A DNA stretch of 64,000 nucleotides, taken from NCBI RefSeq assembly GCF_024296865.1, contig NZ_CP101134.1:2728001-2792000 (forward strand), in the 5' to 3' direction. The notes under the pieces were generated by a model. The model worked only from the letters and a program-made list of their open reading frames with translations. It was not told where the DNA came from and did no database searches. The position numbers and the translations under genes are program-made. This document shows positions 1 to 7,580 of this stretch, piece by piece. This DNA comes from Sphingobacterium sp. LZ7M1 (GTDB lineage Bacteria > Bacteroidota > Bacteroidia > Sphingobacteriales > Sphingobacteriaceae). Position 1 is the stretch's first letter; each line of letters opens with the position of its first letter.

Positions 1-993
1 CAACCATTAAATGTATGGTTACTTATAGATTTAAACATATTGAATCTCGGAAAAAAAGAGATTATACAGCTTGAAAATTATAGATCACAATCCTTACTAG
101 ATAGCTACATTATTAATGATGAGCATTATTCTAAACTATTTAAAGACTTAAATAATAAGGAGGAACTGATATATTCTAGGCAATTTCCATTGGATCAATC
201 ATTGTTTAATATTATTAATAAGATTAAGGAAAAGGAAGATGAAGATTTAATAACAATTGAAAAACTAAAAGCTTATAAATTTAGATTGCAAGAGTTAAAC
301 AAAAATTTCCTCTCAAAAAAGATAAACTACAAAGAAACTGAAAATCTGATTTTTGAATTAAACACGTTCATTGAAAATGTTTTCCTTAGCGACGAAAACT
401 TTACGTTTTATCTCAATAATTTAAGATTAGAAAATTTACCACATAAGGAAATTATCCAGCATTATATCAATTCTACCCTACCTTTTATGGAAGAAAAAAT
501 TGATAGCCACAATCAATTAAAGGAGCTTTTACATAGAAATAGTTTGTATACCCTTAAAATCAAATTATTAATGGGTGAGAATATATATGCATTAATTCTA
601 TCCTTAGTAACAATATGTTTTTTCTTAGCTCCTGGATTAGCAAAGTTCCTACTTCGAAAAAAATTCAATTATTATAAGTTTAGATCAGGAACTGAAAATG
701 CTATGATTATTGATTTTTATAAAATGAATTGTGAAACCTACAAGCAAATTTTAAATCAAAAAGTTATTAATCAAAAGGAGGAAATAAAGGTAAGACTATT
801 AAAAAAGATAGAAATCCTGAAAGATATAAACATCTCGAAATATGAATTATTAAAACATGAATTGGAGATAGAAAAAGAATATAGCGTTTTAGAAAAATAT
901 GAGCATTGGGCTGATGCACCTTTTAGAACTTTAAGAAAATCAGACATCCAATATCCAAATAACAAGGATTTATTAGCTAAAATTTATAGTTAG
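1..993 (+). CDS. Hypothetical protein, 5'-truncated by the window edge
   Basis: The frame is open from base 1 with no stop. The first usable start is a TTG at 40, so the true start probably lies upstream of the window. The visible product is about 317-330 residues, rich in Lys, Glu, Asn and Ile. It is largely helical by eye, with one clear hydrophobic segment around residues 181-200 (ending in FFLAPGLAKFLL). I do not recognise the family. The stop is 4 bases before the ATG of the next gene, so it is probably the first visible gene of a three-gene operon with the transglutaminase-like protein and a small membrane protein. The gene is very AT-rich compared with the core genes from 4.4 kb onward, which fits an acquired segment. 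Confidence 0.6.
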   Translation, partial: QPLNVWLLIDLNILNLGKKEIIQLENYRSQSLLDSYIINDEHYSKLFKDLNNKEELIYSRQFPLDQSLFNIINKIKEKEDEDLITIEKLKAYKFRLQELNKNFLSKKINYKETENLIFELNTFIENVFLSDENFTFYLNNLRLENLPHKEIIQHYINSTLPFMEEKIDSHNQLKELLHRNSLYTLKIKLLMGENIYALILSLVTICFFLAPGLAKFLLRKKFNYYKFRSGTENAMIIDFYKMNCETYKQILNQKVINQKEEIKVRLLKKIEILKDINISKYELLKHELEIEKEYSVLEKYEHWADAPFRTLRKSDIQYPNNKDLLAKIYS

Positions 994-997
994 AATT

Positions 998-3025
998 ATG
1001 AATCTGTTAATAATCTCTGTCATTATTTTCCTTCTTTGGTTTCTGTTTGGAAGATCCAAAAAAAAATCATCACCTGTTTCAATTGACAACAAAGGGCGAG
1101 AAAAAAGTTCTCCAGAAAACAAACAGAAAATTGAGACTATTTACCAAAGAGCGGAACGTCAATACAACGAATATGACGAAGAACTCGGTCTTTATTATAG
1201 AGAAATCGAGGTGCCTTATTTCTGGGAAAGAAAAACTTATATTTTTGGAAAGATGATGGGTAAGTATAATGGTGAATATTTACCTAATCGACTGGACCTC
1301 CCCATTTATCAGGTTAATATTTATGAAGCAGAAATTTATTTAAACCCAGCACTAGATTGTACATGTATTAATTCAGAAAAAAAAACATGTAACGGTTTAC
1401 ATCTTCACCAAGAAGGTGACTTTCAAATTAATGCTGATAAATTCACATTTGATAATACACAACTTCCAACAAAATACTTATTAATTTCACAGGAAACAGG
1501 AGAGAAACATCTAGTAGAACTACAAAACATCAACTTTTATAATGTAGTTTATTTACGAAAAATGCACCAAATCGAAAACAAAGAAATATTTGGTACAATA
1601 AATTGCGATGTAAATGCCTATATATCAGAAATAATTAAAGACAAAAAAGTAGTTAGGGAATATTCTCAAAAACCATATTCTCAAGATAAAATTCCTAATG
1701 CAATTCCAAATCCTGGCTCAGTAGAAAATGAAATTCCTGAAAATCAAAAAGGACCAATATTTATTCCATCCATAAAAACAAATTACTTTCCTGAAGCGAA
1801 TTTTAGATTTGATAATGCTAAGCCTATAAATTCTAAAAATGAAAACACTGATAACGAAAACGATGAATTAGAAAATATAAAATTAAATAATGGAAATAAT
1901 CCGAATCCGGCAATTCAACAACCAAGCTCTTCCAGTCTGAAGAACCCAAAGCACGACAGTAATAATTTTCCATCCAAAAAAAGCATATCTAGGGAAAATA
2001 AAAAATCAGAATTGGGTATTAGTTGGATTATTCCATTAATCTTTCTAGGAATGATTTTTTTAGTTATTCCAGGGTTGTCATTTATTTTTCCAATAATCTG
2101 TTTCATTATCCTCTTTGTTATTATTCCAATAAAGTTTTGGGAAATAATATTTAAAGGGTTTGCTATACTGATTGGAGTTTTTTATGCTGGAGGTCTCATA
2201 TGGCTCCTAATAACTCTAATTACCCAAAGTTTCCAACCTATAGTTAATATTCCAAAAATCCTAGTTTCAGACAATACAATTAAAGATTTACCAAAGCCAA
2301 AATTGGAAAAAATAATCACAGATAGTGGTCAAGATACAATTTTTAGATTCTCTAAAAATTGGAAAGATTATAAGGGGAATAATTATTCAGGAAAATATTT
2401 CGCATATAAATCACAGTACAATGCATCTAGATCATTAAAAAGAAATCTTTCCCATTCTCCCAATGCGAATAACTACAATTTTGTTATTCATAAATTAAAA
2501 GAATTTGACAAAGAAAAATTAGTTGGATTATACAATATGTTTGATAGCATTGCAGTAGATAAAAAGCTGAATAAAATTCAATTTGCAGACATGGTAATTT
2601 CTTTTGTTCAAGATTACAATTATTCTTTAATTCTTCCTGAAGAATGTAATCCACAGCTATATTCAGATAATTTCATTCAGTCTTATTTAAGCAAAGGAAA
2701 TGCGGTATGTGTACCGAATGAGCCTTTTGGATTGATGACACCGATGGAAGTGCTGGTTACATCAAATGCAGATTGTGATTCCCGAACTTTATTAATTTAC
2801 ACCATACTCTCCAATTACGGCTATGATTTAATTGTTTTGTCTAGTGAAATCTATGGTCATTCTTTAATTGCTATTAATTTACCTTATAATGGCAGAAACT
2901 ATTATTTGTTTGAAAATCAAAAATTTGCTTTAGTTGAAACAACAGTAAGATCAAGCCCTCCAGCATACATTTCGAATGAAATCGCAAATATGAATAATTG
3001 GTATATATCTTTAAAATCTAAATAG
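998..3025 (+). CDS. Membrane-anchored transglutaminase-like protein
   Basis: A 675-residue protein. It has an N-terminal membrane anchor (residues 2-18), a soluble region with a small cysteine cluster (CTCINSEKKTC), a low-complexity Asn/Pro/Ser linker (about 240-340), two or three membrane segments (about 345-410) and a C-terminal soluble domain. That domain looks like a transglutaminase-fold cysteine protease: NADCDSRT with candidate catalytic Cys near 593, GHSLI with His near 621, and a downstream acidic residue in the LFE/VETT region. The family assignment rests on this Cys-His-acid pattern and spacing only. Its ATG follows the upstream stop by 4 bases and its own stop is 2 bases from the next ATG, so the three genes are almost certainly cotranscribed. 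Substrate unknown. Confidence 0.6.
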   Translation: MNLLIISVIIFLLWFLFGRSKKKSSPVSIDNKGREKSSPENKQKIETIYQRAERQYNEYDEELGLYYREIEVPYFWERKTYIFGKMMGKYNGEYLPNRLDLPIYQVNIYEAEIYLNPALDCTCINSEKKTCNGLHLHQEGDFQINADKFTFDNTQLPTKYLLISQETGEKHLVELQNINFYNVVYLRKMHQIENKEIFGTINCDVNAYISEIIKDKKVVREYSQKPYSQDKIPNAIPNPGSVENEIPENQKGPIFIPSIKTNYFPEANFRFDNAKPINSKNENTDNENDELENIKLNNGNNPNPAIQQPSSSSLKNPKHDSNNFPSKKSISRENKKSELGISWIIPLIFLGMIFLVIPGLSFIFPIICFIILFVIIPIKFWEIIFKGFAILIGVFYAGGLIWLLITLITQSFQPIVNIPKILVSDNTIKDLPKPKLEKIITDSGQDTIFRFSKNWKDYKGNNYSGKYFAYKSQYNASRSLKRNLSHSPNANNYNFVIHKLKEFDKEKLVGLYNMFDSIAVDKKLNKIQFADMVISFVQDYNYSLILPEECNPQLYSDNFIQSYLSKGNAVCVPNEPFGLMTPMEVLVTSNADCDSRTLLIYTILSNYGYDLIVLSSEIYGHSLIAINLPYNGRNYYLFENQKFALVETTVRSSPPAYISNEIANMNNWYISLKSK

Positions 3026-3027
3026 TT

Positions 3028-3519
3028 ATGAACCCTAATTACTTTTTTATTTATTTTATTTTTTCGTTAGTCACCATAATAATAACACTAATATTAATGG
3101 TCAATTTAGGAAGGTTCCCTGTTACGTCTGTTGAAAGTGACGACAAAAAAAATAACAATAACCTCTTAATTGGAATTTCTTTTCTTGCAACAGGTTTAAT
3201 ATTTAAAGACTTATTCCCTACTGTTTCTTCAACATTAAATTTAATTTCAATGCAATCGGAGGAGCTATATGGCAATAAACTTTTCAGAATTTTACTAACC
3301 TATGCAGGTATTACACTTATCTCAATATTAGTAAGTTATTTAATTAGTCTATTGGTTTTTAAACTACTGAAGAGTCAATTAAAAGAAACCAATTCTTCTA
3401 TTGTTCTTCAAATTATTTTTTCTGCAATTTTGATTATCATGCTAATGGCGGCCAGTCCAATTGTTGTTGAATTTTTTAATTTTTATCAACCAAGTGTCAA
3501 AACTCCATTTTTTAAATAA
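3028..3519 (+). CDS. Small polytopic membrane protein
   Basis: A 163-residue protein with about four hydrophobic segments (roughly 5-27, 46-66, 88-112, 124-148). I see no catalytic motif and do not recognise the family. It begins 2 bases after the stop of the transglutaminase-like gene and closes the operon. About 50 bases further downstream begins the decayed copy of the MFS 3' end, so this stop is close to the edge of the AT-rich segment. It is probably a membrane partner of the two upstream proteins, by position only. Confidence 0.55.
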   Translation: MNPNYFFIYFIFSLVTIIITLILMVNLGRFPVTSVESDDKKNNNNLLIGISFLATGLIFKDLFPTVSSTLNLISMQSEELYGNKLFRILLTYAGITLISILVSYLISLLVFKLLKSQLKETNSSIVLQIIFSAILIIMLMAASPIVVEFFNFYQPSVKTPFFK

Positions 3520-3569
3520 ACAATATATACAATAATATAGAACTCCAGGAATTACCAGCATCGCTAAAT

Positions 3570-3790
3570 GGTTCAAGCTTTCTAAATACTGAATAATAAC
3601 TACTTAATCTTTTTCCAAACATAATTACTCAGCCCATATATCCTTACCACGTAATAATACTGATCACGATTACGATGTACTTAAGGGAGGTATAGTGGAT
3701 GATCGGGCTTTTGCTGGTTAGTTGGACGAAACCAGACCGGCGATAATGGGTTCAGCCCCACCCACCAACTGCAGAAGGGTTTCATTGGGA
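3570..3790 (-). pseudogene. Decayed duplicate of the 3' end of the downstream MFS gene
   Basis: Read on the minus strand, this stretch matches the last 60 or so codons and the 3' flank of the intact MFS gene at 4394-5623, in the same orientation. Shared blocks include GTAATAATACTGATCACGA, a GACCAGACCGGCGATAATGG-like block, and the protein trace SPI-HYT-L-YIV-VISIIT against SPIEHYTTLGYIVVVISIIT in the intact gene. It carries in-frame stops and small indels, so it is not functional. Similarity continues past the stop codon into CTAAATACT-type flanking sequence. It lies at the junction between the AT-rich left operon and the core region. Confidence 0.75.
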
Positions 3791-3866
3791 AGAGAAATGA
3801 ATTTTTGTATTGAGAAACTTATTGCGTGGGTGAAATATTTTTCTTCAAATTTAGTCCCTTTTCGGG

Positions 3867-4094
3867 GTCATTCTGAGGAACGAAGAATCTCGAAACTATG
3901 CAAAATTCAAATGAAAACACCATTGCATTGGCTGCACGGTTCTTCTATCTACAATTAATTTATATTGGCGTACAGTTCCTGTACCTTCGGTACAGCATGA
4001 CAGGACCTGTTGGGAGGGGAACCGTACAGATTCTTCACTGTTCGTTCAGAATCAAAATGCGCTAAAGAGGGATTCAGAGTAAAACGAAGAATCT
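3867..4094. repeat. REP-like extragenic palindrome cluster
   Basis: Three related copies of a unit close to ATTCTGAGGAACGAAGAATC occur at 3867-3890 (direct), 4028-4053 (inverted) and 4071-4094 (direct, more diverged). Between the first two lies a hairpin around GTACCTTCGGTAC near 3976-3990. Units of this kind are common between genes in Bacteroidota. Their arrangement as inverted pairs suggests a REP/BIME-type element. No protein-coding function is supported here. Confidence 0.5.
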
Positions 4095-4232
4095 ATTGTT
4101 TATTTTAATAATTGGAGATGGTTGTCATTCCGCTATCGTAAGATGAGGAAACCATTTTTTTGTAAAGTTAAAGGTATGGATGAAGGTTTTTTTCACCCTA
4201 AAGGGAGAAATTATTTCAAGTTTGTATGTGGC

Positions 4233-4251
4233 GGGCGAATGCCATTCGCCC
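4233..4251. repeat. Short GC-rich palindrome (GGGCGAATG/CATTCGCCC)
   Basis: A 9-bp perfect inverted repeat, GGGCGAATG and CATTCGCCC separated by one base, followed by CTACAG. It is more GC-rich than its surroundings and resembles dispersed palindromic repeats found between genes in many bacteria. Function unknown. It may form a cruciform or hairpin in the gene-free stretch 3.8-4.4 kb. Confidence 0.5.
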
Positions 4252-4283
4252 CTACAGTATCGGGGACTTTCCAGCGACAAATT

Positions 4284-4368
4284 GATCTTGGCCTATCCTC
4301 CCATCCCATTAATCCTGGTTCATTCCCAGATCTTGGCCCATCCTCCCATCCTTTTCATCCTGGTTCAA
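4284..4368. repeat. Two-copy 45-bp tandem repeat downstream of the MFS gene
   Basis: Two adjacent units start at GATCTTGGCC (4284 and 4329) and share the blocks ATCCTCCCATCC and ATCCTGGTTCA. The second unit is slightly shorter and diverged. The repeat lies just beyond the 3' end of the MFS gene. The related GGTTCAA word also begins the decayed MFS copy at 3570, so the repeat probably belongs to the duplicated flank. Confidence 0.6.
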
Positions 4369-4393
4369 CCGTCTAACTACTAAATACTATCTA

Positions 4394-5623
4394 CTAACTA
4401 CTCTTCCCCTTAACATACCTACTCACCCCATACATCATCAGCAGCGTAATAATACTGATCACGACGACGATATAACCTAACGTGGTATAATGTTCGATTG
4501 GGCTTTCGTTGGTTTGTTGGACGATGATCAGGCCGGCGATAATGGCTCCTATCCCACCCGACATCTGTTGCAGGGATGCGCTGACGCTCATAAAGGCGCC
4601 ACGGTCTTCTTTTTCAGGCACTGCGGACACCAAGGCTGAAGAAGGCGTTACGCGGCTTAAGATCCCCATCATCATCAAGATGTTCAATACGACTACGATC
4701 GGGAAGGCTGTCGGACCTAAAGAGGTATAGATCAAGACCATGATCATCATCCAGGTGGTAGCGATGGCAAAGATCTTGTATTTGTCAAATCGGTCGCTGA
4801 GCATACCGACCATTGGCATAATCAAAAGAGAGGCAATTCCGGAGATCATAAACAGCTGTGGCAGTTGTTCGTGGGTAACATGTAGGTTGTTCACGGCGAA
4901 AACACTGCTGAATGGCATCATCATAAATCCTCCAACGGAAAGTAATGCGGTCGCCATAAAGCCGATCCTATATTCCTTGCGGGTAAAGGTCCCCCATAGG
5001 TGCTGCAGGGCAGATTGTTTCTTCTGCAGGCCGATATGTTCGGTAATAGGTTTTAATTTCAGGAAGATCAATACGGCAATCAGGACCGCTACGATGGCAA
5101 TCATCAGGAAAGCACTTTGCCAACCCCAGGCATTACCGATATAGAGTCCGATTGGAATCCCCAAGACCTGGCTGGCACCGAAACCCATCTGCACAAACCC
5201 CATCACCCGACCACGCTGGTCCAAGGTGAATACATCGGTGATAATCGCCATGGAAATGGAACCGATCACTCCACCGAACAGACCCGTCACTATCCGAGCA
5301 GCCACCAACATGGGATAACTGGTGGAAAAACCGCAGAGAAAAGTTCCGATGATAAATCCGGTATAGAAAAAGAGCAGCAGCTTCTTACGATCGAAACGAT
5401 CGGCAAATCCTGCAGTCAGGAGTCCTGAAATCCCGGCACTGAAGGCGTAGGCAGAAACGGCCACACCAAATTCAGAAGGCTTTAGGTCGATTGCTTTCAT
5501 CAGCATATCCCCCATTGGAGACATGATCATAAAATCCAGGACAACGGTAAATTGGGTAAAAGCTAGTATGAAAATCACCAATTTCTGGTACGCAGAAAGC
5601 GGTGCTTTAGTGGATTCTTCCAT
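4394..5623 (-). CDS. MFS transporter (drug/proton antiporter-like)
   Basis: A 409-residue protein with about 12 membrane segments, the usual length for a DHA1-type major facilitator. After the first two helices it has the loop motif GFADRFDRKK (motif A, about residues 72-81). A glycine-rich helix 5 (GASQVLGIPIGLYIG) resembles the antiporter motif C. It would export a small molecule with proton counterflow; the substrate cannot be read from sequence. The start is an ATG preceded on the minus strand by a TACCTTTG promoter box and a hairpin leader. Its 3' end is duplicated as a decayed fragment at 3570-3790. Base composition is core-like, unlike the left operon. Confidence 0.85.
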   Translation of the reverse strand: MEESTKAPLSAYQKLVIFILAFTQFTVVLDFMIMSPMGDMLMKAIDLKPSEFGVAVSAYAFSAGISGLLTAGFADRFDRKKLLLFFYTGFIIGTFLCGFSTSYPMLVAARIVTGLFGGVIGSISMAIITDVFTLDQRGRVMGFVQMGFGASQVLGIPIGLYIGNAWGWQSAFLMIAIVAVLIAVLIFLKLKPITEHIGLQKKQSALQHLWGTFTRKEYRIGFMATALLSVGGFMMMPFSSVFAVNNLHVTHEQLPQLFMISGIASLLIMPMVGMLSDRFDKYKIFAIATTWMMIMVLIYTSLGPTAFPIVVVLNILMMMGILSRVTPSSALVSAVPEKEDRGAFMSVSASLQQMSGGIGAIIAGLIIVQQTNESPIEHYTTLGYIVVVISIITLLMMYGVSRYVKGKSS

Positions 5624-5632
5624 ATAAAAAAT

Positions 5633-5677
5633 GCTCGGCTAAATATGTGTAATAATCTTCTAAGCCGAGCAAAGGTA
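5633..5677 (-). promoter_or_regulatory. Promoter and hairpin leader of the MFS gene
   Basis: On the minus strand, TACCTTTG (5677-5670) is a perfect match to the Bacteroidota -7 box TAnnTTTG. Directly after it begins an 8-bp inverted repeat GCTCGGCT/AGCCGAGC (5633-5640 with 5663-5670) with a 22-base loop. The hairpin would occupy nearly the whole 5' leader and ends about 10 bases before the ATG. It could act as an operator or as an RNA structure affecting translation. No clear -33 element was identified. Confidence 0.5.
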
Positions 5678-5748
5678 GGGATTGCATCGAGCACTTGCAT
5701 TTCCGTATTGAAATTTTGACAATCTATTTCCCGTCCTTCAATATTCCC

Positions 5749-6012
5749 TCAAATTTTTAATAAATAAGACTGGGCAAAAATCTTGAATTTTGGGTTGGAT
5801 GCTGCTTCTGAATACTCTTCGAGTCTTGCTTTACCCTTATTCGAGACATATTCGAAAATTTCGAAATATGTCTCGAATGAGACCAAGCTGAATCCCGATA
5901 GAACTAACAATCCGTTTTTTGATTTCAGAACAATGTAAAAACCAATTGCAGACTTAGGATCTCTAAAACTTTTAATTATGTTTCCTCTCAGGATCCATAA
6001 GCTCCATTCCAA
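5749..6012 (-). CDS. Possible small hypothetical protein (TTG start)
   Basis: An open frame of 87 codons on the minus strand between the MFS gene and mnmE. The only start is TTG; there is no in-frame ATG near the beginning. The translation has plausible composition (hydrophobic centre, helical C-terminus KGKARLEEYSEAASNPKFK), but I recognise no family. Upstream it runs almost into the mnmE promoter, so it may be a remnant lacking its 5' end. Low confidence. Confidence 0.3.
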   Translation of the reverse strand: MEWSLWILRGNIIKSFRDPKSAIGFYIVLKSKNGLLVLSGFSLVSFETYFEIFEYVSNKGKARLEEYSEAASNPKFKIFAQSYLLKI

Positions 6013-6029
6013 ATACTCCCGACTATTCT

Positions 6030-6037
6030 TATCTTTG
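6030..6037 (+). promoter_or_regulatory. mnmE -7 promoter box
   Basis: TATCTTTG matches the Bacteroidota -7 consensus TAnnTTTG and ends only 4 bases before the mnmE ATG. If it is used, the transcript would begin at or within a few bases of the start codon, giving a leaderless or nearly leaderless mRNA. No convincing -33 TTTG was seen at the expected distance. Confidence 0.5.
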
Positions 6038-6041
6038 CGAT

Positions 6042-7418
6042 ATGTCTACAGGGTTAATTTCACAAGATACTATTATCGCTTTGGCGACCTCTCCAGGGGC
6101 CAATGGCGCAATTGCAGTGATCCGTCTATCGGGCTCCAAGGCCATTAACTTGGTCAATGAGGTTTTCAAAGGTAAGGATTTGACGAAGCAAGCTTCGCAT
6201 ACCGTGCATTTCGGAACCATCCGCGATGGCGAACATATTATCGATGAGGTTTTGGTGACCCTCTTTGTGGGGCCTAACTCCTATACCAAGGAGGATACCA
6301 TTGAAATATCGACCCATAATTCGGCCTATATCATCGAACGCATCATCACCCTGCTGATCAAGATAGGTGCTAGAGCAGCGCGTGCCGGTGAATTTACCTT
6401 AAGGGCTTTCCTGAATGGTGGAATGGACCTTTCCCAAGCAGAAGCGGTTGCAGACCTGATTGCTTCCAATTCTGCAGCATCCCATCAGATCGCCATGCAG
6501 CAGATGCGCGGTGGATTCTCCAATCAGCTGAAGCAATTACGTGAGGACCTGGTACATTTCGCCTCCCTGATCGAATTGGAACTTGATTTCGCGGAGGAAG
6601 ATGTGGAATTTGCCAATCGTGACCAGCTGAAAGCCTTGATCCAGCAGATCCACTCGGTCATTGCCAAATTGATCCGATCCTTCGAACAGGGGAATGTGCT
6701 GAAGAACGGTGTTCCAGTGGTGATTGCCGGAAAACCGAATGTGGGCAAGTCTACCCTATTGAATGCCTTGTTGAACGAGGAAAGAGCCATTGTTTCCGAT
6801 ATCGCCGGTACAACACGTGATACCATCGAAGATGAGATCAATATTCATGGCGTGACTTTCCGCTTTATCGATACCGCCGGAATCCGTCATACGGAAGATG
6901 TGGTGGAAGCCATCGGCGTGGAAAGGACCCGTGAGAAAATGAAGCAGGCCCGACTGATCATCTACCTCTTCGACCCTACCCAAGACCAGATCTCTGCCGT
7001 ACAGGAGCAGATCGATGAAGTCAAAGGTTTGAATATTCCATTTGTGACCATTATCAATAAGTCTGATCTTCTCTCGGAAGACCAGAAAAAGGATTATGAG
7101 GTACTGAATCCGCTATATATTTCGGCCAAGCATCAAATCGGAATCGATGAACTGAAGGATGAACTCCTGAACCAGGTTAATCTTTCTAATATCAATACGG
7201 ATGATGTCATGGTGACGAATATCAGGCATGTGGAAGCTTTGCAGCATACGCAGGAAGCGCTGGAGAAGGTGTTGTATGGAGTTGAGAACCCGATTACTTC
7301 GGATTTTCTTGCTATGGATATCAGGCAGGCGCTGCACCATCTTGGGGAAATAACTGGAACGGTGACTACAGATGATTTGCTGGAGAATATTTTTAGTAAG
7401 TTTTGTATCGGTAAATAA
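6042..7418 (+). CDS. mnmE: tRNA uridine-5-carboxymethylaminomethyl GTPase MnmE (TrmE)
   Basis: A 458-residue protein of normal MnmE length. It has an N-terminal tetrahydrofolate-binding domain, a helical domain and an inserted G domain with GKPNVGKST (about 230-238), DTAGIR and NKSD. The C-terminal motif FCIGK contains the cysteine required for tRNA modification. With MnmG it modifies the wobble uridine of certain tRNAs. The last codons are the attachment site of the mobile element that follows. The present C-terminus (GGT AAA TAA) is supplied by the element, while the displaced host version (GGG AAG TAA) lies at 29381-29395. Both encode the same residues, so the enzyme is intact. Confidence 0.97.
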   Translation: MSTGLISQDTIIALATSPGANGAIAVIRLSGSKAINLVNEVFKGKDLTKQASHTVHFGTIRDGEHIIDEVLVTLFVGPNSYTKEDTIEISTHNSAYIIERIITLLIKIGARAARAGEFTLRAFLNGGMDLSQAEAVADLIASNSAASHQIAMQQMRGGFSNQLKQLREDLVHFASLIELELDFAEEDVEFANRDQLKALIQQIHSVIAKLIRSFEQGNVLKNGVPVVIAGKPNVGKSTLLNALLNEERAIVSDIAGTTRDTIEDEINIHGVTFRFIDTAGIRHTEDVVEAIGVERTREKMKQARLIIYLFDPTQDQISAVQEQIDEVKGLNIPFVTIINKSDLLSEDQKKDYEVLNPLYISAKHQIGIDELKDELLNQVNLSNINTDDVMVTNIRHVEALQHTQEALEKVLYGVENPITSDFLAMDIRQALHHLGEITGTVTTDDLLENIFSKFCIGK

Positions 7419-7425
7419 ATCTGTT
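7403..7425 (+). other. attL at the 3' end of mnmE
   Basis: The core TTGTATCGG (7403-7411) is shared exactly with 29380-29388. Over 23 bases, 20 match, with differences at 7412, 7415 and 7419, two of which are silent third codon positions of Gly and Lys in mnmE. The same codons of mnmE/trmE are the known target of Salmonella genomic island 1, so integration at this conserved C-terminal motif has precedent. Confidence 0.7.
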
Positions 7426-7523
7426 TTTCTTTAGTTTACTTTGCGTTCTTTTATTTGACTGTCAGTGTTTTATGAGACGCTTCACTTTTCTTTAGATTAC
7501 TTTATTACTATATTCGTTGTCTA

Positions 7524-7578
7524 TTTGCTACACCTCGACTATATTGAAGGTGTAGCAATGTACACCTTCAATATAGTC
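7524..7578 (+). promoter_or_regulatory. Overlapping inverted repeats upstream of the integrase
   Basis: Two hairpins share sequence. The first is a 10-bp stem TGCTACACCT/AGGTGTAGCA (7526-7535 with 7548-7557). The second is an 18-bp perfect stem, GACTATATTGAAGGTGTA (7537-7554) with its complement at 7561-7578 and a 6-base loop. They cannot form together, and the larger ends 2 bases before the integrase ATG. The word TTTGCTACACCT recurs at 29326-29337 beside attR, so these may be integrase arm-binding sites, a repressor operator or an attenuator. The symmetry is directly visible; the function is inferred. Confidence 0.6.
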
Positions 7579-7580
7579 TA

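Noticed and set aside
3722..4383. Three open frames of 67-84 codons in the gap before the MFS gene
   Set aside because: They run through the decayed MFS copy, REP-like units and the 45-bp tandem repeat; the products are repeat-derived and low in protein-like character.
5117..5428. 103-codon plus-strand frame over the MFS gene
   Set aside because: It is antisense to a clear 12-helix transporter gene; composition is Thr/His/Gly-rich with no recognised motif.
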